Source of the DNA: Neodontobutis hainanensis
Lineage: Eukaryota > Chordata > Actinopteri > Gobiiformes > Odontobutidae
Direction: 5' to 3'
Length of the DNA: 64,000 nt
Assembly (NCBI GenBank): GCA_024349245.1
Contig: JALDNG010000724.1
Span: 1 to 64,000 of the forward strand
In this document: one piece after another, positions 1 through 11,289 of the stretch
How positions within the stretch are numbered: the stretch's first letter is position 1
Layout: every line of letters begins with the position of its first letter
The notes under the pieces: generated by a model
The model's input: the letters and a program-made list of their open reading frames with translations, nothing else
Database searches by the model: none
What the model was told of the DNA's origin: nothing
Made by a program: the position numbers and the translations under genes

Positions 1-2
1 AT

Positions 3-263
3 CTTCTACGTCTCTGGAGAGTTATTTTGTATTTTTTCATACTTCACTTGTTCTATATAGCGTTTGACTTTGTTTACTCTGAAAACCTCGCATTATTCTT
101 AATATTTAACAATAGAAAAGTTATTTTAAATAATCATATAAGATTTATTATTATATATTTTACAATCTACTTTACATTTTATGATATTTGTGACCAAAAT
201 GGCTCTTTTATTCATGATTATATAACTGGAGTTAAAAAGAAATTCAAACAGATTTTTTTTTAA
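3..263 (+). CDS. Open frame running in from the left edge, hydrophobic, unrecognised
   Basis: The frame is open from the first complete codon to a TAA at 261-263, about 86 codons, and has no ATG near its left end, so it could be the 3' part of an exon that starts outside the window. It begins with a short Leu/Arg/Trp stretch followed by two hydrophobic, aromatic-rich stretches and a basic tail ending in Lys-Lys-Lys-Phe-Lys. That would fit the end of a membrane protein, but I recognise no family. DNA this AT-rich gives several frames of 80 or more codons by chance in 64 kb, so this may well be noise. Confidence 0.2.
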   Translation, partial: LLRLWRVILYFFILHLFYIAFDFVYSENLALFLIFNNRKVILNNHIRFIIIYFTIYFTFYDICDQNGSFIHDYITGVKKKFKQIFF

Positions 264-1571
264 TTAATAACAGCATGATAAATAGATTAATGTAAAAAAA
301 ATACTTTTTCGTTGTGTTTAAATTTATTTTGATTTAAGATGGTTAAATTATTATTAACAAGCGATATTTTTATTACTCCTTGATGCATGGGTTTTATCAG
401 ATATATAATCAAATATTCACAAAACGTGACAAATTTTTTCGAAAGATTTTACACGCCAATAATATCAAAAAATAATTCATGATTATTTATATCAATTAAA
501 ATATTAATATCACACTTAAGATAACTAATATATTTTTATTTCATAAATCATAAACAAACAGAATTGCCTTAGTTATTATTTATATAATTTTCATTAATAT
601 GACAGATTCATTTGAAAATATATCTTTATTATTATAAATAGAATATAGTTTGATGATAACTGTCATCTTTTATTTTTAAAATCTACCATTATAAAATCAA
701 TAAATTTATTATTCGAGATTTTCTGCATCATAGACAACAATGTAGCATTTCTTTGAAATACTTATATATTAATTTATTTTTTATCATATAAAGAAATAAT
801 TTGCAAATATATACTCTTGATTAATTTTACATTTATTTCAAAAAACTTGTTCAGTAGATCACTTTTTTATTTTAAAATGAAACGCGATTTTAAATGTAAC
901 GAAGAATCTGTCAAAATCTATTTTAAACATAAGTAAAAAATAATGTAAACAATTAATTATTTAAAAATATTTGGATAAATTTCATTTTATGTGACAAATA
1001 AAAACCATATTTATTAATAAATCAAATAAATGCAATGAGTAATATTTTATTTTTTGTTATTTTAAACGAATAAAATTGCTATACATTATGAAATTAAGCA
1101 TTCGAATATATACAAGAATATGGTGTGAAATTATCTTATATGTTAAAAATTTAGAGAATTTTACTTTTTGATGAGTATAATTTGTTTAAAATTAAAAAAA
1201 AAGTGTTTCGAAAATTGCGAATATATAACATAAATTTTGAAAAAATTTTACCACATGAAAATAATATTTATGCAATTATCAAACAGTGAATTAAACCAAA
1301 AAAATACTCCTAAATTTAGAAAAAGTCTGATTACAGAAAATTTAACTTCGATGCCTGTGCTACATTTTATTCGACAGCTTTTCATGAGTAGAATTTTTAA
1401 AAGCTGTTTCATATAAATTGTTTTTTTAATCATCGCATTCATTAAGTTGAATTTAGTTATTATAGTTTGTTATCAAAATTATATTTTATTTTAAGAATCA
1501 TTTTAAATTAAAATAAATAAACTTTTAAATTTTTACTCTTAAAAACTTTTTATCGAAAAAAATCAAAATAA
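264..1571. other. AT-rich stretch, no gene seen
   Basis: Very AT-rich with many short A and T runs. A 64-codon minus-strand frame at 1248-1442 is within chance expectation. I see no RNA gene or repeat. Confidence 0.5.
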
Positions 1572-1577
1572 TTTATT
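1572..1577 (-). terminator. Candidate poly(A) signal of the 1615-2874 gene
   Basis: AATAAA on the minus strand, about 40 bases past the predicted stop codon at 1615-1617. The position suits a compact 3' UTR. The hexamer is common by chance in such AT-rich DNA, so only its position argues for it. Confidence 0.3.
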
Positions 1578-1614
1578 TTCATCATGTCTATGTGTGTTTA
1601 AAGACGGAAAAAAT

Positions 1615-2874
1615 TCATCGACTTTGGTGCTGAATCGAACAATCTTCTTTGTATTTTTGAGATATTTGCGTGATTATTCTTCTCTTTTGTAAGATAATTA
1701 AAAATACAACTCTAAAAACCCACAAATTCCTCGAGAGAATTTTGAGATTCGTGATATCAATTGTTAGACCACACCAGGTACATGTCTTTATTTTATCTGA
1801 AAAGATTCTTCTGCAAATCTATTAAAAAGGATAAAATATACTGGGTATGTTTTATGCATATAATTTAACATGAGCTCTATAATATCATTGTGAAGCGGAA
1901 TTTTCAAATGATTTTGTTCATCTTTAATTTTATGTTTACTTAAGAGATATTTTAGTGCATCGTTAAATTCTCGAAAGTTATTTATCAGTGTTCGAGGTAT
2001 ATCAATTATTAATTTTTTATGATTATACGAAATTTTTTCGAGACGAGCCAAAAAACTCAAATCACTAAAAGTTTTTTGCAAGAATTTTTGTTCCTGTTCA
2101 TTTGAAATGAAAGGATTGAATTTTAAGAAAGCGTTCTGAGGGTCAAATCTTTTGAGTGATGTAACTGTTTGATACTTGCTACATCTCCAATGAATAAAAC
2201 GATAATATTCACTTTCCATTAATAAAGATTTTACCTATCGCAAAATCTGTTTGATTCCTGATCTTGATCATGTAAATTTTCTTGTTTATTTATTATTGAT
2301 AAATTTGATCCATGTTTATTTTTCACATCTATCGGTTCTGTTTTAAATTTCTTTATTATTTTTCGATTTACTTTAAAACAATTTTGTGATATTTTTCTTT
2401 CACGTCGAATTTTTGTTAATAACCATCTTTTTGAATAAGGTTGTGAATTTCTCAAGTATAAATAACTTTTTCTAGAATATATATCGTAAGCAGATGGTTG
2501 AAAAACCAAAAATGACGATATGAGCTTCTTTTGCTTTTTTCTATACCTCTTGACTGATTCTCTACTTGACGAACTGGTTTTAAAAATCTTTATTGGCAAA
2601 GAAATGGATTCTAGTTATCTTAATAAATACCTTTATCTTTCTTTATAGAAGCTTCTGAGTTGAAAATCATTTCAGAGTTCTGACTTTGAATCTGTGTTTT
2701 ACTGCCTTCTTTTTTCGGAGATATCGCTGTTTGTAGAATGATTAAAACTATAAATGCAACTAATAAATTCATGCGTTTTAATAGCTTCGTAATATTTCTT
2801 CTATGTTCGTAATTACACAACCATATTTTTACGTTTTTGACATCGATAATGTAATTCTTTAATTTCACTTTCAT
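1615..2874 (-). CDS. Four-exon gene with 20-23 base introns; 397-residue secreted or membrane-anchored basic protein, family not recognised
   Basis: Exons on the minus strand are 2874-2631, 2610-2235, 2211-1842 and 1818-1615. Joined they make 1194 nt with no internal stop, 397 residues plus TGA. All three junctions are GT-AG and all keep frame. The ATG at 2874 follows an in-frame TAA. Residue 35 is a second Met opening a strong hydrophobic segment (MNLLVAFIVLIILQTA), so the mature start may be there, giving a 363-residue product with a signal peptide or anchor. The middle is rich in Lys, Arg and Ser. Exon 4 has a Cys-x10-Cys-x2-Cys cluster (residues 332, 343, 346) and a later hydrophobic stretch near residue 365. 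Unspliced, the locus shows three stacked frames of 84, 122 and 143 codons, far more than chance allows. I do not recognise the protein. The exact 3' exon end is the least certain part. Confidence 0.7.
1819..1841 (-). other. Intron 3 (23 bases) of the 1615-2874 gene
   Basis: Begins gtatatttt and ends ttaatag, with a pyrimidine run before the acceptor. It joins codon CCA in phase 0 to an exon of 67 further codons. Left unspliced, the frame would end at TAA at 1788-1790 and the 3' open frame would be orphaned. Confidence 0.6.
2212..2234 (-). other. Intron 2 (23 bases) of the 1615-2874 gene
   Basis: Begins gtaaaatc and ends tggaaag. The exon before ends in phase 2 and the exon after supplies exactly the one base needed to restore frame. 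It contains ttaat, a plausible branch-point context. The acceptor AAAG is less typical than the TAG of the other two introns. Confidence 0.6.
2611..2630 (-). other. Intron 1 (20 bases) of the 1615-2874 gene
   Basis: Reads gtatttattaagataactag. It splits a codon after its first base (AAA G | AA). Without removal the upstream frame stops at TAA inside the intron. The only other AG inside it gives an immediate stop, so this junction is well determined. Confidence 0.65.
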
Positions 2875-3792
2875 ATATATATAAACCTGATATTAAAATC
2901 AAAGATTTGTAAAAAATTTTTATTATTTATACGCATGTCAATAAAAATGGTCAATCTGTTAACATAGTTAGTTTTTCTCAACTAAAATAATTGGATATAT
3001 CATTATCAGATTTTTTTATTAACATAAAATAAAAAATATTCACAATATAAATGATACAAGATTTACTTTTTTGAACATTTAATTGCGATGAATATTGTGA
3101 ATACCATCTTCTCAGATCTAACTTATATTACATTATAGATTTTGGATCTCTTGTCTTAATTTTCATATAATTTAAACGTACCAAACATCACATTAACTAT
3201 TTTAAATATTTTTAACAAAAGCGCAAATGAGTTACATTCAAAGAATATTTGAATATTTACAAATAGATTATAATGCCTTATGACAAAAAAAGGTTCTTCG
3301 ATAAGTTTAAAAAGAGTTAATTATAAAATTAATGGCTTTTAAATGCCAAAAATTATAAAGTGAACATATTAATTAAGTCTATATCTTTTGATCAATTGCT
3401 TAATTTTTGCTATCTAAAGCATAACTGTTCCAATCAAAATCGAAAATTTTTATATAATATTATCAAACATCAATTCATAACAAATTTTGAAAAATTGAAA
3501 TAATTTTATTCAAAATTATTTATCTTGATGATGATCTATTCATATATAATCACATTTATCTGATATAATTCACATTTTAATTGTGTTATTTCATAAAATT
3601 TTCATATATGAAAAAATAATTCGATGTCATTCTTTGCCACGCCACTAATTTACATGTTCTAACAAACCGAAAACGTTTTTTAGTTTGATATTTTAAATGA
3701 GTTATGTTTGAGCTGCGATTGTATTCAGTATCATGTGATTTCATCATTTTCACCAACTCATTGATTTTGATGAATTTTTGTATTATCCTTGA
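2875..3792. other. AT-rich stretch, no gene seen
   Basis: Contains the presumed upstream region of the minus-strand gene (TATA-like run just before its ATG). From about 3640 the base composition becomes less extreme, leading into the transposase relic. Confidence 0.45.
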
Positions 3793-3939
3793 TCAAAGTC
3801 TTGGATTTAGTTCTCTGCGAATGCGTGACTACCTCATTTCCAAGATAGATGCCTTGAAATAATCAACAGTTACTGCTAGTTCTTGAATCTTATGGTAAAG
3901 CACTCCACGTTTATTCATCACAGCAATCATAGTAGCATT
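3793..3939 (-). pseudogene. Fragment of a Tc1/mariner-type (DDE) transposase
   Basis: The minus strand encodes NATMIAVMNKRGVLYHKIQ and continues with a Val-x-x-x-Tyr-Phe segment, then TAG, then about eleven more residues before TGA. This pattern (small-residue beta strand, then Gly-hydrophobic-x-Tyr/His, then a helix beginning near Tyr-Phe) is what I expect just after the first catalytic Asp in Tc1-like and IS630-like transposases. It parallels the same segment of the element at 33.4-34.7 kb but is clearly diverged from it. Flanking DNA to about 4110 has further scrambled coding-like sequence (higher GC than surroundings), but I could not place the other catalytic residues or any inverted repeats. 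The copy is dead and truncated. Confidence 0.45.
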
Positions 3940-5070
3940 TATGCTTCATACTACTGTAAAACAAACATTTTAAGATTATTCGGATTCAATTAAGCCTTAA
4001 CTTGTTCTTATAACTTCTGAGTATCTCGAGTTACTGATAAAGTCAAAGTGTCTATTTCGGTTCTCTTTCGTAAAAATCTCCTACAAATTAGCCTTAACCA
4101 ATCTTGCTTCGATAATTCAATGAAATTATTCATCAAATGAAAAATGAATATTTTTTAAAGATTAGTGAAAACTTAGATAGAGATCATTAAACATAAATAA
4201 TCGATACCTGAAGAGATAATTTAAAGAAACCCAAAAGCGAAATCAAAATTTTTCATTGTGCAATTTTTATACACGTAGACAAATTCTAGTTATTATATTC
4301 GAACATTGTCAAGAAAAATACATCCTATCCACCATAATCGGAATTATTTGCAATGTTTTGAGTTACTTCTGTTAAAATTGTGTACTGTGGAATATTTTAA
4401 TTTAAAAATTTAAAATATGGCTGCAATGAATACTTCTAAAATTTTTAACACAATTTACTGTCGATCATATATGAATGATGAAGGATCATTTTTAAACATC
4501 TGTTATTTTCACCTAAAGTTAAAAATATCTTGTTTTCTTTTGCGCTTGAAATTGATTGGGTGTTTAATTATTCCCCACATCTATCTGTTTCATCTGTAGC
4601 ATTTTAGCAGATTTTACCGTTTTTTAAATTGGTAAGTGTGTGGTATAAATAGCTTAAATATAAAAAAAATCATCGTCTTTCTAATAGAACAAATTTTATT
4701 ATTATTTTTCGAATATTTACTTTTAAATTAATTTTAAATTTATGTTTTTTATAAATACTTTTAGATTGCAAGGATAACGTAATTGATTTAAATAGCATAT
4801 TTATGAAAGCTATTTAATCGATTTAACATTCACATAAATTCAATATTCTATCAATAAAAATGTCTTATAAATTGATATAACTACCATGAAAATGAATTAA
4901 AAACAATTATTATACTAAATGTTTAAAAACGAAATTTTTCAACTATTACATTATCGATAAAATTTAAACTAAATAAATAAATTTTCTGATAATTTACTTG
5001 AACACTTTAGAATTATTCATATTTTTTTATTTTATAAATCACAATTTTATTCAATTATACAATTTAGATA
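3940..5070. other. Mixed stretch: decayed flank of the transposase relic, then AT-rich DNA
   Basis: From 3940 to about 4110 the composition resembles decayed coding DNA. A 60-codon plus-strand frame at 4417-4599 starts with a reasonable ATG context but is within chance expectation. Nothing else stands out. Confidence 0.4.
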
Positions 5071-5518
5071 ATGATAATATTGGAAATTGAATTCATGTTA
5101 ACCAGAATCGACATTCGTCCAGTTTATCAAACTATTTTTCGAAAAGGACATATTCATATCACTCAGCAGCATATAGATTACCAAAAAATCATTGTATATG
5201 CATGGAGTTTTTTAGTACGAATATATGCAAATTTATATCAGAGAAATCTTGATAATGATGCTTATTTTATACATAAAATATCGTTGATAGAGTAATGAAA
5301 GGATGTTCTATATTTTTTATTTTAGAAGTTATTCTTTGATTCGGATCTACCTCAATTATTTTATAAGTATGAATAAAAATCAATTTTACCGAATAAAAAA
5401 TTATTATTTAAATACATTTATTTTGAAAATTTTGATACCTCATGAAAAATCTTATTTTTATATAAAATCTGAAATGTTTAACAAATGCATTGCGTCCATA
5501 TCGATGATATTATTTTAA
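5071..5518 (+). CDS. Possible two-exon gene, 137 residues, unrecognised
   Basis: Two frames of about 74 and 71 codons lie end to end on the plus strand. Removing a 34-base GT-AG intron (5292-5325) joins exon 1 (5071-5291, ending in phase 2) to exon 2 (5326-5518) without a stop, giving 138 codons including the TAA. Exon 1 starts with an ATG and is fairly balanced in composition (Arg, His, Gln, Asp present). Exon 2 is rich in Ile, Tyr, Asn and Lys. There is no signal peptide or clear membrane segment, and I recognise no domain. In-frame joining across a short intron has about a one-in-three chance at random, so the case rests on two adjacent long frames plus a good acceptor (pyrimidine run then TTTTAG). 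Confidence 0.35.
5292..5325 (+). other. Predicted 34-base intron of the 5071-5518 gene
   Basis: Donor GTAATG, T-rich tract, acceptor TTTTAG. It splits the codon GA|A. Longer than the 20-23 base introns of the 1615-2874 gene but still very short. Confidence 0.35.
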
Positions 5519-8500
5519 TTTATAAAAGAATGTAAATTTCTGAAACATTAAATGTGAATTTAACAGTTTAACTCAAAAACTAAGAGAATAAGTAGCTTGA
5601 GTTCATTATTTAACGTCTAAATAAATTATATATAAAAGAATTAAACATAAATTAACAATTTTTCTAATATAAATGAAAGTACACTTATGAATGATTATTA
5701 TTTAGCTTGTATTGTAGTGTAATAATGATCATTTAATCACAGCAAAATATGCAGATGCATTGTTATTCAAAGATTATACATTATGTATTTTTATACAGTG
5801 AGTAAATTGAGAATCTTGATCAAATCTATTCATAAAAACGGGCATATTCAAATAAAATGGAGTTGACGTACCTCTACATATACTTTTTTTAATTTACATG
5901 AAACATCTCTGAAAATTTCATTTTAAATATAATTTTTTTAACATTGTTATTGATCGTATAAAAATTTAATCCACGATATCAAATTATAGCATTCATTATC
6001 TCACGGAACATTATTAATTCCGAAATATCAAAGACCATCGAATGCGTATACTCTTAGAAAGATGATCGTCTCAATTAACCTGTCTGAATGTTATCTTTTT
6101 TTCTTTCGTAAGTAATGTAAAACTTATTTTCTAATTGGCCCTCTCTATTTTTATGTATTCGCAGTGACCAAATGAAATATGCTTGAAAATAATGAAATTT
6201 TGATCCCAATTTATTGATGTTCTTGATAATAAATTAAAACCTAAATACAACGATGCACTACAATTGAAAGGGTTTTTCTTGATACATCCTAAAATTTGAA
6301 ATAACTTTAGTTTTGTTTTACCTTTTCGGTTTGTTAATTTTGAATTAGAAATGTCCTGTTTCTCTGTACAACACAGAGTCTATGTGAAATTATTCCATCC
6401 CCAGTATAATAATCATATTTATAATTTAAAAAAATATTATCTTATCTTATGAAATATGTATTAGATTTAACAAAAAGTGACATTTTAAAAATTCCAAATG
6501 TCAAAATAACAAAATATATATTTGAAAAATAACGAGTTTCAACGAAATCACAATTCAAATAAAATTTTCTACATATACTATTAATTTCTCAAATCGATAA
6601 AAATTAACACATGAAATATTAACTCTTAGCAGTATACGAATTTAAAAAATGAAAATAGGTTTTAAAAAAAAATTGTTAATTCAATGTTCCATAAAATATC
6701 ATGATAGTGTGAGTTTTATTTAAGTTTATAAATCTTAACTTAGATTTGATAAAAAATAAATTAAACTCAACTTGTTAAGTTTATCTAATTACTCCTAATC
6801 GGAGTAAATTTTATTATCGATTATTTTCGGATGAAAAATACTCTCAGAATCGAGTCAATAATTTAATTTACAAACCGATCAGATATAATTATTGTTTGTT
6901 GACTACTCACTGTAAAATTACAAGAGATTTTTTCCATATTCATGTCTATAATGATAAAATTTTAACCGATTAATAAATTAATGATAAAAGAAAAAATTTC
7001 AAACATATGTTTTTTAAAGTCATTTGCAAAGGAAAATTATATCTCAAGTAACTTGTCTTATAAATAATAAATAAAACAATAAATTTCTCTGTAATCTCTA
7101 CATTAAGAATAAAAGTTAAAAATAGTATTTAAATTTTTTTTCAATTTTGTATGATAAAGAACATATGGTATAGAAATTTGGTAACCATACTTTTCGATAT
7201 AATAAAAATTTGAAAATTCTTCAAGAATATTTTTAAGTTTATTCAAACTCCCATATGATATGTCTCATGTTGAAAATACTCAATTCTAACTTGATTTTAA
7301 ATTCAACTAAAATATAAATAAATTTTCCCTAAATTATAAACAAAAGAGAGAGAAATTTTTGTGAATACCATTTTTACATAAAAATATATTATTCTTAAAT
7401 TTGTTAAAATAAGAACATTAATTCTTCTTGTTTCATATTTTATTTATAAATAAAGGTAATCCCAGTTGTTTGATTTAAATTTGCTTTTTTTATTCCTGTA
7501 CTCATTCTCAGATATACACATATTTTGAGTATGTTTTATCGAGAATAACGTTGAAATCCGTTTTCTGTTTTTTTAATATACTTAATTCGTATTGATCTTA
7601 ATACTAAAACTTCATGAGAAAACATTTTTTTATTCCAAAATAACACGTATGTATTTTAAACTAAGTAAAACCTATTATCGACTCATTATTATGTCTTTGA
7701 AATTGTTTTTATAGAATAATACTTTTTCAAACATTCTCAATTTCGATACTTATTTATTTATATTTATCAAATATATAATTGTTAAAAAAATGAATCTTAC
7801 TCTATAGCTTAACTAAATCACTTTATCAACATATATACTCGTAAAAGTTTATATCCATCTTATAAAAATTACAACTGAAAATATATTTAGATAAATAATC
7901 AAAAAGTATTGCATTTCACGTCGATTTTAAACTGTTGAACACTTCATAATATTCATATCTTACACAAAAATATTTTATTCTCATTCTATTGATTGATTAC
8001 CAATTAAACAATGCTTGAAGTATGAATCAGTTTTTTCAAAATAATACTATTTTTATCATCAGAAAAACTCAAAAATTAAGTTAAAATTTTAATCTATTCC
8101 TAAATTCAATTAAAATAGATATTTTTTACCCGATGAGTCAAAACATTGAAGCTTATATCATCGCTCGTGCGCTAAAGTTAAAAATCTACCGAACAAAAAT
8201 GTCTGATAAGTCGTCGAAGTATGAATAAATAAGTTTATATATTCTAAAATGAATCGATAATTATAATTTTATCAAACATTACACAAATATATTTGTGATT
8301 CTCATTTAGTGATCATTATTAAAGAACAAATCTAATTTTCTACTCAACAATGTTAAACTAAATAAAAGTTTATAATAAAATCTCATGATTTCATTTCAGA
8401 CGTGTGTATGAATACATAGTATAAATTTTTATTTACAGTTTGACATTATTTTCATGAATATCGAGAATTTATACTGGTTATTTTATTTTAAAGTGAAATA

Positions 8501-11202
8501 TGGTCGTGAAATTAAAAAAAGAATTATAAACTATTAGATTTATTATAAAGGAACTATAAATTATATTAAAAACAAAATTAAGATTTATATATATTGAACA
8601 GATATTATTTCAACAAAAACTGGTTTTGATATTGAATTAACTACCATTTAAGAAATTACATTGGCATAAACCATCAAAATTTATGAAAATGATACATACA
8701 GCAAATATTTTTTTATGAAAATTAAATAAATAAAATATAAAATTCGAGATTTACACAATTAAAGCCAAATAATTCAAATCTATTTTCATCTTTGAAATAG
8801 AGAAATTAAAACATTTCAATTTCAAATATGCAAGTTTCTCACGTTTGGATGATCTCCATTTCTTTTATCAATTCTAAAAGAATATTTTTCGCTCTATTAA
8901 AGGTTATTTAAATAAATATAACAATGAAAAACGTAAAAAGATTACATATTCAATAAATAAAAACGAATTTAAATGACTCGTCTATAAACGTTAATTTTTA
9001 ATAAAATTTTTATTTTAATAAGTTAGATTAAGTTATTGAAGTGCTATATTTTCAAATGACTTAAAACAAGCTATATTTTATGAATTAATGTTCCATTTTT
9101 TATTAAATATAAGATCAAAATTTATTTTACATGTTAAATTTCTTTATTAATGATTGAACTAGCATGAATAATCTCTTAAAGAAGATACAAATGTCAAAGT
9201 TTTCAACGTATTAATTTATAATAATATTTATTCTTACCAATATTAAATATCAATAATAATTTTTTTAAATCTGATTAGTTTGGCAATCACAAAAATTATA
9301 AATCTTGAAACAAGTATTTAAATATTGTGTTATAGCACCCATATTCACAAGATTTATTTAAATGGCTAATGCAAAAGGTAATAAATAAATAACACGGCTG
9401 TCAAAAATTAAATAATGATAATTTGCTTCTTAAAATAGATAATTTTTATTTCATTAAATTTTATCAATGTAGAAATAAAGAATCGGTGAATAAAATTGTG
9501 TATTTTTAATTAAAATAAATTATTGAAATGTATATTTTTCTCAAATATACAACTATTATAGCATATATAATGTCTTGTATCTCTATTTATGAACAAAAAA
9601 CTTTTGATAATTTTTTTGTTTTATAATATAAAGATAATTGTGTTAATATATATTTAATGATTAATCAGAAAGTATATAATTTGAAAGTAACTATTTCTAT
9701 CTTTATATTAAAAAAATTTGAAGATTTTTTACTCTCTTTAAATTCATCCCTTAATAAAATTATGGTAATTAATATATCTATAATAATTGAAAACATAAAA
9801 TATTAAAAATTTCCATTTTATTATATCACTAAAAATGACTTATATTTTCAAAACAACTCTTAAATGAATTTATATATTTTAAAAAATCACAAATTTCATA
9901 TCTAGGTGCAAGAAAAACATGTAGAGTTAAAAGTTAAACAATTCAAATAAATGATTTTTTTTATATTTTTAATGAAATTATAATCAAAATCAATATAAAT
10001 CTCCGTATTTGCAAGATTAAGCAATAATAAATAGATATTTTGATTTTACAATGATAAATCTGTTTAATTTGAATTGAAAAAATCAATCACTGTCAATTTA
10101 AATAATTATTGTAAATTGTTTCGAAGATAAAATTTTTTTCGTGAAAAAGATGAGGTGTAAAACCTGAATATATTTTTATTAAATATTGCGTCGCTCAGAA
10201 TATTTTTATAAAAATTAATATCGAGACAAGAAATCATATAAACGTTTTGATGTACCTTCATGGAATAAAATACGATTGATATTGAAAAGTACAGAATAAA
10301 AAATTATCAGATAAATATATATTTTTGTATTATCTAAATACGAAAACAATTATAAGAAAGAGACAATGAAAATTTTCAATGAAATGGTTCGATTAACATT
10401 TAAATATTGTTAGAATTTCATTCATATTAAATATTTTGATTTATCTTATTTTGTAAAGATTATTCTAAACGCGTGTATACTGCATGTCGTAAACCACGAG
10501 GATCTTCCTGAACATATTTTGTATAATATCACAATACATTGTCACTCAGATTTTTCTGAGTATCAACCAACCATGGTTAATCAATGATGCAATTTAAATA
10601 TTTTGAAAAATGTTAATTCTGTATATTTATAAAATTCACAATGTCACCATTATTTTATCTAAATTAAAAAATTATATTTTAAGTATTTAAATAACTTGTT
10701 TAAGCCTTACGAATGTATAAATATTTATCGAAAACTAATTTAATATTCTTCCATACATTTCACGTAAAATAGTAATTAATATTTTTGCCTGATATTCCTT
10801 TTTTGATCATTTATTTTTCGTATTTGAACGTATTGCGTTAAATTAATTTTTATTTTTAATTTTAAAATAAAAATCATAATTTAATTGTCATAAGAAAATT
10901 AAAAATTTTAGAATCGACGATGAATAGAGAAATATTTTCCAGTTATGATTCGTGAATTATTAAAAGTTGATAAAAAAATGTAGTTTTAATATTGTCTGAT
11001 ATATCACTTTAGAATCATCTTCATTTATAATATATTTTAAATATCCGTACAATCATAATATTTTCTTTACTTTTTAATTCTAGTTTTAAACGATATGATC
11101 ATAGCTTTACGTATTGTATAATTTTGTAAATATTCTTGAAAAGTTATAATTTTTATATAATTATGGCGTTTTTGTAACAGATTAAAATCTTTAAAAGCGA
11201 GG
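5519..11202. other. Long AT-rich stretch, no gene seen
   Basis: Extremely AT-rich, without long frames on either strand, tandem arrays or recognisable RNA. Probably intergenic. Exons shorter than about 50 codons separated by short introns could be hidden here. Confidence 0.5.
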
Positions 11203-11289
11203 TTGAAGGTAAACCTACCACGTTGTCATGCAAAACATGTAAATGATAATTAGACTCTATAAATCTTTCAACGTGATACTCACCTTCGG
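11203..11289. ncRNA. Imperfect hairpin, possible microRNA precursor
   Basis: An 87-base inverted repeat in otherwise featureless DNA. GAAGGT (11205-11210) pairs with ACCTTC (11282-11287), and CACGTTG (11219-11225) pairs with CAACGTG (11269-11275). Between them is an asymmetric internal loop of 8 and 6 bases, and two T-G wobble pairs extend the base. Arm length (about 21 bases) suits a Dicer product, but the roughly 43-base terminal loop is on the large side. On the minus strand one arm starts TGAGTAT, the first seven bases of the bilaterian miR-12 family as I remember it, with little match beyond. Expression is unknown. Confidence 0.3.

Noticed and set aside
1788..2219. A separate 143-residue protein
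   Set aside because: It is exon 3 plus read-through of intron 3. The spliced frame continues into a further 67-codon exon and explains the neighbouring frames too.
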